DNA of 7,958 nt from Bacteroidota bacterium. GTDB lineage: Bacteria > Bacteroidota > Ignavibacteria > Tepidaquicellales > Tepidaquicellaceae. The stretch spans positions 1 through 7,958 of the forward strand of contig JAEYVS010000062.1 in the NCBI GenBank assembly GCA_023429265.1. Reading direction: 5' to 3'. Shown here piece after piece: positions 1-6,100 of the stretch. The notes under the pieces are model-generated. The model worked only from the letters and a program-made list of their open reading frames with translations. It was not told the DNA's origin and ran no database searches. The position numbers and the translations under genes were made by a program. How positions within the stretch are numbered: position 1 is the first letter of the stretch; the number at the start of each line of letters is the position of its first letter.

Positions 1-622
1 TATAAAAGCTGTTCTCACCGTCAAGCACTCCGAGGACAATGCTGTCTCTTTTTCCATCGCTTTCACTGTTATAGACATATTCATCACGGTTTAGTTTGAA
101 CTGGAATTGCCTGTTCTCGCCAATGAGCGATGTATCGAGTTCGATCTTAAAGTTTCTTTTCATTCTCTGAAGAAAACTATCCACTAACCTATTGATTGCA
201 GATTCAACTTCACGGTAGTACTTCAAATAACTCTCATCGACAAAAGAAATGCCGGAGTTTGACTTCTCTATTTCCTTGCCACCATATTTGATGGAGACTG
301 TAGTTCCACCCCTGTCCATTATTCCTTCTTCCGTATATGTACTTATTTGAGAAAAGTTATTCTTTTTGAACTGTTCGTAAAGGCTTTTCAAATCTGTCTC
401 GGAAAATTTCATATAAACTTTATTCCGCGCCCCTGCATTGAAAAACTCGACATAACTACTGTCTATTGAGAGAAATATGGTCTTTCCATATGGAGCCATT
501 CCGCCGTTTTCGGAATACCTAACTACCATATCCTTTGGATATTCATCCTGCATTTTTTCTCCGCAGGACTGCAGCGAGAGAATACCTGCCATTAGAATAA
601 AAGCTCGAAAGTATTTTTTCAT
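1..622 (-). CDS. Putative lipoprotein of unknown function, paralogue of the 1096-1836 product (C-terminus outside window)
   Basis: I do not recognise a named family. Translating the minus strand gives 207 uninterrupted residues before the window edge. The N-terminus (Met, two Lys, a hydrophobic stretch, then L17-Q-S-C20) is a lipoprotein signal peptide with an acceptable lipobox, so the mature protein is inferred to be lipid-anchored from Cys20. Residues 29-147 align with residues 26-143 of the 1096-1836 product at about 40% identity (hand count) with one gap. Shared motifs are PKD, GGM, DSSY, DL..LY, DRGGTT (103-108 here), and VE..I.R.V; weaker similarity continues to the window edge. The chosen ATG (620-622) overlaps the DUF1761 stop as ATGA, suggesting translational coupling. 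An in-frame ATG two codons upstream (626-628) is also possible. Neither start has a convincing Shine-Dalgarno sequence. The reading frame is certain; the function is unknown. Confidence 0.85.
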   Translation of the reverse strand, partial: MKKYFRAFILMAGILSLQSCGEKMQDEYPKDMVVRYSENGGMAPYGKTIFLSIDSSYVEFFNAGARNKVYMKFSETDLKSLYEQFKKNNFSQISTYTEEGIMDRGGTTVSIKYGGKEIEKSNSGISFVDESYLKYYREVESAINRLVDSFLQRMKRNFKIELDTSLIGENRQFQFKLNRDEYVYNSESDGKRDSIVLGVLDGENSFY

Positions 623-1029
623 TTCCATTTTGCCAATATGATTCCTGATACGATAAATCCGGCAATATGATACCCGGAAGTAACGAGAGTTAAAGTAAGT
701 GATCTGCCTGCATAGAGATTATTTATTGCTGTTGTTGTTAATACGAAACCCACTCCGGCAATAGCGCCGACAAACATACCGCCAAGCAGTGTATTGGTGT
801 TAATAAGAATGACCAGTACCGCGAGTATAAACACTATAATTAGAATGCCTATGAATGTGGAAATGTAAACAACAGGAGATGACTGTATGTCTTCGGGTTT
901 GAGGTCTAAAGCGGCTATCCACTGTTTTGCAAAAAGCAGAGGGGAGTACCACAAAGCGCCAATGAGAAAATACGCAACCGCAGATACAAATACTGCCGGA
1001 AGGTATAACTGCGAGAATATAGTATCCAT
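619..1029 (-). CDS. DUF1761 family integral membrane protein
   Basis: A 136-residue protein with four predicted membrane helices, at about residues 9-27, 52-78, 81-106 and 111-133. It fits the DUF1761 family, whose biochemical function is unknown. The supporting features are the WYSP motif directly after helix 1 (residues 27-30), followed by F33 and KQW (35-37), and a last helix carrying GYH (119-121) and ending in a C-terminal Trp. The length is normal for the family. The start ATG follows an AT-rich leader with no Shine-Dalgarno motif. The gene lies 66 bp downstream of the secreted paralogue gene, and its TGA overlaps the start of the lipoprotein gene by ATGA, so the three probably form one transcription unit. 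The sandwiching between two paralogous exported proteins hints at a joint envelope role, but that is inference only. Confidence 0.88.
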   Translation of the reverse strand: MDTIFSQLYLPAVFVSAVAYFLIGALWYSPLLFAKQWIAALDLKPEDIQSSPVVYISTFIGILIIVFILAVLVILINTNTLLGGMFVGAIAGVGFVLTTTAINNLYAGRSLTLTLVTSGYHIAGFIVSGIILAKWK

Positions 1030-1095
1030 AAAAATTTTTATGGTAAATTATACATTCCCGCAGAAAAATAATATTATATATTTTGTGGGTATTTC

Positions 1096-1836
1096 TTATT
1101 TCCAGAGGATCTTTTCACCCTCACGGTATATGTAAAGTGTCTGTGTGTCTTTGCCGATATTCACTATACCGTCGCCCTGGGCAAATATTTTAGTTCCGGG
1201 CTCGGTGGTAATCTCTTTATTGAGCATTGTAAAGTACATATAGTGCTGACCGGGATATAACGAGACTGTAACGGTCTTGTTCCAGCCATCTTTGGCACTC
1301 ATATATACAAAATCACCAATATTAAAATTAACAATCTTGTCCACCTCCATTATGTTTTCATCGATAGTAATGGTCACTTCCTTCTTCAACATATCCAGCT
1401 CAGCTCCCACAATTCTTCTTATTTCATTCTCTACTGCGGCGAATTCATCTCTCCACTCTTCCACGACGAATGTCATACCTGCATCTACTTTTTCGTAGCT
1501 TTTCCCATCTGCATATACACTGATGGTGGTACCGCCCCTGTCATAGACTTCCTCGCGGAAGGTTTCGACATCTTCAAAATCATTATTATTAATGATGGTA
1601 TATAATTTATTGAGGTCTGAATTGCTGACTTTGAAATATATTTTCGTTTCAGCATCGTCTTGCCAGATGTCTGCGTATGAGCTGTCTTTTGAAATAAAAT
1701 ATTCCGCTCCCTGTCTTGACATTCCGCCTCCGTCACGCATAATAACTCGAAAGTCTTTAGGAGCACTGTCAGCAAAGATTTCCTGTGTAAATGCTAAGCC
1801 GGTAATTAAAGCTGATAAAATGATAAGTGTTTTCAT
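1096..1836 (-). CDS. Secreted or periplasmic protein of unknown function, paralogue of the lipoprotein at 1-622
   Basis: A 246-residue protein with an N-terminal Sec-type signal sequence (hydrophobic residues 3-16, probable cleavage near FA|DS at 22-23). Unlike its paralogue it has no lipobox cysteine, so it is expected to be soluble after export. The core (residues 26-143) carries PKD, GGGM (36-39), DSSY (51-54), DL..LY and DRGGTT (99-104), all shared with the downstream lipoprotein. The last ~80 residues look beta-rich, with alternating hydrophobic residues and a PGQHYMYF stretch, and could form a separate sandwich domain. No catalytic motif is evident and I do not recognise a named family. 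It is first in the cluster with DUF1761 and the lipoprotein gene. The start lies 60 nt beyond the pirin terminator hairpin, so it probably has its own promoter, but I see no good match to the TAnnTTTG type there. Confidence 0.85.
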   Translation of the reverse strand: MKTLIILSALITGLAFTQEIFADSAPKDFRVIMRDGGGMSRQGAEYFISKDSSYADIWQDDAETKIYFKVSNSDLNKLYTIINNNDFEDVETFREEVYDRGGTTISVYADGKSYEKVDAGMTFVVEEWRDEFAAVENEIRRIVGAELDMLKKEVTITIDENIMEVDKIVNFNIGDFVYMSAKDGWNKTVTVSLYPGQHYMYFTMLNKEITTEPGTKIFAQGDGIVNIGKDTQTLYIYREGEKILWK

Positions 1837-1896
1837 AATGGTTTCTAATTTCTAAACTTACCTTTTTACTTTGATATGCCCCGAAAAGTTCAAAAT

Positions 1897-1921
1897 AAAA
1901 CCCCGGAATGACCGGGGTTTT
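1897..1921 (-). terminator. Rho-independent terminator of the pirin gene
   Basis: A perfect inverted repeat, AAAACCCCGG (1897-1906) and CCGGGGTTTT (1912-1921), flanks a 5-nt loop. On the minus strand it starts 3 nt after the pirin TAG stop. The GC-rich stem runs into TTTTATTTTGA, a good U-tract. It should insulate the pirin gene from the paralogue cluster downstream. Confidence 0.88.
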
Positions 1922-1924
1922 GAG

Positions 1925-2641
1925 CTAATTCATTGAAACTTCAATGATTAATATCTCCGTCTCCTGCTCGAGGATTTTGATGTTTACCGTATCCGTATCG
2001 TAAATACCCATTGCATCACGCCTGTCCAGCTTATCGCCTTCCACCTCGATAGTACCCTCGATAACAAAAACATACGCGCCGTTTCCGGGAGTATGGATAT
2101 CATATGTGAATTCCTTCCCGGGCTCGAACTTTCCCATCGAGAAGTAAGCGTCCTGGTTTATCCACATAGATTCTTTTGAATCCTTATCCGGTGAAATGAG
2201 CGTTTGGAGCTTATCTCTTTTCCCTTCAGGGCTGAATGACATCTGATCATAACGAGGCTCAATGTCCCTTTCGCGCGGGAATACCCAAATCTGGAGAAGC
2301 TCTACTTTCTCGTCCTTCGATGGATTGATCTCAGAATGTGTCACGCCTGATCCGGCAGACATAACCTGTATCTCGTTTTCTTTTATTAAGCCGTTGGAGC
2401 CCATACTGTCTTTGTGCTGCAGCTGTCCTTTTAGAATGATTGTTACTATCTCCATATTATCGTGGGGATGCATCCCGAATCCCATATCCGGATCTACGGT
2501 ATCGTCATTTAATACTCTCAGTACACCAAACCTTATTCTCTCAGGATTATGCCAGCTGGCGAAGCTGAAGCTGTGATAAGTATTAAGCCATCCGTGATCT
2601 ACGTGACCCCTGCTGTCTGCTTTATGAATTACTTTTTGCAT
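1925..2641 (-). CDS. Pirin family bicupin protein (YhhW-like, putative quercetin 2,3-dioxygenase)
   Basis: A 238-residue, full-length member of the bacterial pirin/YhhW family of double-cupin metalloproteins. E. coli YhhW has in vitro quercetin 2,3-dioxygenase activity, but the physiological substrate in most bacteria is unknown. The N-terminal pirin signature is present: WLNTYHSFSF at 18-27, then HNPER and GVLRVLNDD. The four expected metal ligands are all visible: H58 and H60 in MHPHDNMEIVT, and H102 and E104 in GSGVTHSE. These positions are one residue off those reported for YhhW. A second, shorter cupin fold covers about residues 145-235. No signal peptide is seen, so it is cytoplasmic. 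The ATG is favoured by the family N-terminus and a promoter candidate 38 nt upstream; no Shine-Dalgarno is seen. It appears monocistronic, bounded by its own promoter and terminator. Family assignment is firm; the reaction is inferred. Confidence 0.95.
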   Translation of the reverse strand: MQKVIHKADSRGHVDHGWLNTYHSFSFASWHNPERIRFGVLRVLNDDTVDPDMGFGMHPHDNMEIVTIILKGQLQHKDSMGSNGLIKENEIQVMSAGSGVTHSEINPSKDEKVELLQIWVFPRERDIEPRYDQMSFSPEGKRDKLQTLISPDKDSKESMWINQDAYFSMGKFEPGKEFTYDIHTPGNGAYVFVIEGTIEVEGDKLDRRDAMGIYDTDTVNIKILEQETEILIIEVSMN

Positions 2642-2678
2642 TAGATTATTGATTTAAAGTTAGAATTAGTATCATATA

Positions 2679-2686
2679 CAAATATA
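2679..2686 (-). promoter_or_regulatory. Candidate Bacteroidetes-type -7 element of the pirin gene
   Basis: On the minus strand this octamer reads TATATTTG, an exact match to the TAnnTTTG -7 consensus of the Bacteroidetes primary sigma factor. It lies 38 nt upstream of the pirin ATG, leaving a leader of roughly 30 nt. The region about 19-20 nt further upstream is T-rich but lacks a clear TTTG -33 box, so the call rests on the -7 match and position alone. Confidence 0.5.
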
Positions 2687-2712
2687 ATAAAAGTTACGGA
2701 TTGAAAAAATTT

Positions 2713-2729
2713 TGTGAAACGGTTTCTCA
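2713..2729. promoter_or_regulatory. Imperfect palindrome upstream of the pirin promoter, possible operator
   Basis: TGTGAAAC and GTTTCTCA flank a central G, with seven of eight positions symmetric. It sits just upstream of where the -33 region of the pirin promoter would be. That position and size suit an activator or repressor dimer. The binding protein is unknown, and palindromes of this quality also arise by chance in AT-rich spacers. Confidence 0.3.
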
Positions 2730-2730
2730 G

Positions 2731-3060
2731 AAAAAAGTTAAGTATTGTATTTTCATATTGAATACCGCTGTTGTATTATTAGCTATTTAAAAAAAATATG
2801 TGAACGGTCTGATATCCAGAGTTGTAAATACAACAACTTGCTAAGAGAACATAAAATTGATAAATTTTTTGAGCTCTCCTGAAAAGTGTGATTATAAACT
2901 ATAATTGCGAACGTGGTAGAATAAAATGAACTAAATTAATCTTTACAAAGATAGGGAATGCTCTATTCTATAGAAATGCAAAAAGAAATGTATAGCGCAA
3001 TTTTTTGTCCACGAGCTAAAGCTAGTGGCAATTCATACAACATTCAAAGAGTCTTTCCCA
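2731..3060. other. AT-rich non-coding spacer with short palindromes
   Basis: I found no credible coding region on either strand. Frames close quickly, and the one minus-strand ATG with a purine-rich AGGAG-like stretch upstream (ATG at 2850-2852) stops after three codons. Short inverted repeats are present: GTTGT/ACAAC at 2821-2834, TCTG/CAGA around ATATC at 2808-2820, and TTCTATAGAA at 2966-2975. A TAnnTTTG match on the minus strand (2946-2953) has no correctly spaced -33 box. A small RNA cannot be excluded, but nothing specifically supports one. The REP-like hairpin at 3009-3028 is listed separately. Confidence 0.5.
3009..3028. repeat. REP-like palindromic element
   Basis: CCACGAGCT (3009-3017) and AGCTAGTGG (3020-3028) form a 9-bp stem with one mismatch around a 2-nt AA centre, followed by CAATTC. 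It is much more GC-rich than the spacer around it. The form (CCACGA...TCGTGGCAATT-like palindrome in an intergenic region) resembles, from memory, REP elements mobilised by Y1 (RAYT) transposases in this bacterial group. Only one copy lies in this window and no transposase is present, so a stray hairpin remains possible. Confidence 0.45.
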
Positions 3061-3066
3061 ATAAGA

Positions 3067-3094
3067 AACCCCCGGAAAAACAAACCCGGGGGTT
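3067..3094 (-). terminator. Rho-independent terminator of the large T9SS cargo gene
   Basis: A 9-bp perfect stem, AACCCCCGG (3067-3075) with CCGGGGGTT (3086-3094), has a 10-nt A-rich loop. On the minus strand it lies about 60 nt after the TAA of the large gene and is followed by TTTCTTATT. On the plus strand the stem is followed by AGGGAG, so it is oriented to terminate minus-strand transcription. It shares its CCCCGG/CCGGGG core with the pirin terminator. Confidence 0.85.
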
Positions 3095-3153
3095 AGGGAG
3101 ATAAAAAAGTAGTGAATAACTCGGAGAAGTCACTTCACTAACAATTTACAAAA

Positions 3154-6100
3154 TTATTTTACTAATACCATTCTCATAGTATTTACAAATTCATCCGTCT
3201 GCAGTCTGTAGAAGTACACACCGCTCGGGAGACTTCCCGCATTGAATGTGAATTCATACGAAGCGGCAGTCAGATTTCCATCCACCAGTCTGGCGATTTC
3301 CCTTCCTGACATATCGTATATCTTCAGGGTCACAAAAGAAGCCTTCGGAATATCGAATTTAATCTTAGTGGAAGGATTAAACGGATTAGGGTAATTATTA
3401 AAGAGCTTGTATTCTTTAGGTATCACTCCTGCAATGGTATTTATTCCTACGCCCAGCGTGGTGAAATTCCATATATCAGAATATGCACCTGTGCCCGCGG
3501 AGTTCGTTCCGCTGACTCTCCAGTAGTATTTGGTATCGTCATCGAGTACGCCGGATGCCACCTGGTATTCCGCAAGGGTCACACCGGTTTCGTTGATCAG
3601 TGTAGTCGCGAATGTGGAGTCTTCCGACAACTGTACAGTGTATGAATTTGCCGATGCAAGACTATCCCACTCGAGCAGAGGTGTAAATGACTGTCCTACT
3701 GAATTATTCAGAGGCGAAGTCAATACAGGCGCTGACGGTGGAAGCACGGCTGTAGTGAAATTCCAGACGACGGAGAAATTACCCGAACCGCCCGCGCTGG
3801 AAGCATTCACTCTCCAGTAGTATTTAATGCTATTAGCCAGTACACCGGACGGCACCGTAAATTGTGATACATTCACTCCGGCTGTATCCAATACAACGTT
3901 ATTAAACGCAGTATCTGATGCAATCACCAGTCTGAACGTCTCCGCAAAGCTTACAGAATCCCAATCCATTGTTGGCGTTAATTCAATGCCGGTGGAGTTA
4001 TTTGCCGGAGCCACAAGAACCGGAGCTGCCGGAGCATTTACTATCGTAGTGAATGACCACACAGCAGAGTAACTGCCCGAGCCATTAATATTCTTCGCGA
4101 GAACTCTCCAGTAGTACTGGGTGAATGTATTTAAACCTGAAACGGTTTCTGTCGTGTCAGTGACCGTGGAGTCGTTTAAAACAAGATTTGTAAACCCTGC
4201 ATCCGTTGCAACCTGTACGCGATAGTTTGTTGCATACTGTACGCCATTCCAGGTAAGGTCAGTAGTAAGCGACTGCCCTGTTGCTCCATTGGATGGAGAT
4301 ACGAGTGACGGTACAGCGGGCACCGGTACGATGGTTGTAAACTTAAACCAGGTAGAGTACGAGCCATAGCCAATTTCATTCTTTGCCCTGACTCTCCAGT
4401 AGTAATCTGTGATGTTATTTAGTCCATTCACGATGGTTGTAGTGTCCGTAATTGTTGAATCAACGAATAAATTAGCCATCGAAGATGTATCGGTTACCAG
4501 TTCAAACCAGTAATTAGAGATAGTTCTTTCGTCAGTTTCTGCACCTGATCGTAAAAGCTTATCCTTCTGTTCCTCTATCCCGATCACCGGCCGGGTTTGA
4601 TCACTAGTAGGCAGCCAGTTGAATGTCAGATTCACAGGCTGGTTTACAGCGTTGTTCGATGGACTTACCAATGCAATCGTAAATGGAGGTCCGATAGTCT
4701 TAAAATCATATATTGAAGAGAACTCTCCGTTACCGCCCGCGCTCTTACCCCTTACTCTCCACCAATATCTTGTTAGTGGAGTAAGCCCGGTAACATTTTT
4801 GTTTGTCACTGCGAGGGTTGAATCATTTACAACGATAGAACTGAATAATGAATCTGATGCAATCTGTATATGATATGTCAATGCGCCGGGAACTGAATTC
4901 CAGCTAAAGTTAAGATTAACCTGCTGTCCTATGGAGCCGTCAGCGGGAGAAACCAGCGAAGGCGGACCGACCTGTGTAGTGAAATTAAATGTGTTTGAGT
5001 ATCCGCTGTTCGCAAGAGTATTTTGTCCCCTTACTCTCCAGTGATACTGAGTATTATGGTTTAAGCCCGAAATATTTACATTAGAGGCTGCCACCGTAGT
5101 ATCTTTTATTATTGAAGCGAAGCCTGCATCCGTAGCAACCTGCACCCGGTAGCTCTGAGTGTGGGCTGCGTCATTCCAGTCTAAAGAAGCTGATACAGTT
5201 ACAGCACCTGCGCCGTTAGAAGGGCTAACCAATGTTGGTTTTACAGGTACCGCGCCAAGATTGAGCATTTCATTAACAGTTACTACCCCTACACCGTTAT
5301 AGCCCCCTGTCGACATTACATAGAGACTATCACCTTTCTGAAAGCTGGCAAGATTGCTTATATTACTAACTGCCGTAGGTTTATTGGGACCGGCCAGCCA
5401 GGTATTATTACTAAAATCGAAAACGTAGGTACCATTTAACACGCTTGTACCGGCTCCGTTTGGATCACCGCCTGTAAACAGGGCATATTGCTTATTCAGT
5501 GTAGCCCCTGAATTTGTGTTAAGGTCAACAGATGTGCCGCCGTGTCTTCCTAAAGTGTAAGGAACATCAGGACCTGCCACCCAGGTGATTAAAGCCGGAT
5601 TATTTTCGTCTATTGTACCTACCCTGGTTTGTTTAAGCGAAGATGCGAGTGTCTGTGAATATCCACCTGTAACAACGATCTTATTTCCGACAATGGCGCC
5701 TCTTAAGCCTGCAGATGAAGTTCCTGTCATTGCTGTTCCTGATGTCCAGGTATTAGTTACGGTGTTATATACCTGCACGAGATTTACATCGGCAGAGCCT
5801 GAATAGCCTCCCATAACATAGATATGATCTCCTCTTACACCTATTGCGTGGTCACCCACAGCCTGCGGAAGAACTGCGCCGGTGCTCCAGGTATTTGTAG
5901 GAATGTCATATATAGCAAGCTGGTTGGTCGGAGAGAAAGAGCCTGTGTAACCTCCGGGCACATATATCTTATTGCCTACTGTGACAGCAGAGAGCTGTCC
6001 TCTCGATGTAGGAATAGGCGCAAGGTCCTGCCATACGCCGGTTATGGTATTATATCTTGATAGTAAAGTTGTATTAGCAAAAGCTGCGTCGTATCCAGTA

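Noticed and set aside
887..1855. Plus-strand frames at 887-1135, 1277-1498 and 1592-1855, and an alternative minus frame at 1485-1775
   Set aside because: All overlap the DUF1761 gene or the secreted paralogue, whose frames are supported by membrane helices, a signal peptide and paralogue conservation.
2262..2576. Plus-strand frame of 104 codons
   Set aside because: It is antisense to the pirin gene, whose metal-site motifs confirm the minus-strand frame.
2946..2953. TATCTTTG on the minus strand as a promoter
   Set aside because: The nearest TTTG is 25 nt upstream, outside the usual 19-21 nt spacing, and no gene follows before the pirin promoter region.
2966..2975. Ten-base palindrome TTCTATAGAA as an operator
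   Set aside because: It is short, AT-rich and not near a supported promoter, so it is easily explained by chance.
4176..4379. A second minus-strand frame of 67 codons within the FnIII array
   Set aside because: It lies wholly inside the large coding region in another frame and has no recognisable content.
3448..5253. Regular repeats suggesting a CRISPR-like or tandem-repeat array
   Set aside because: The period (279-363 bp) is far too long for CRISPR, and the repeats are protein modules within one frame.
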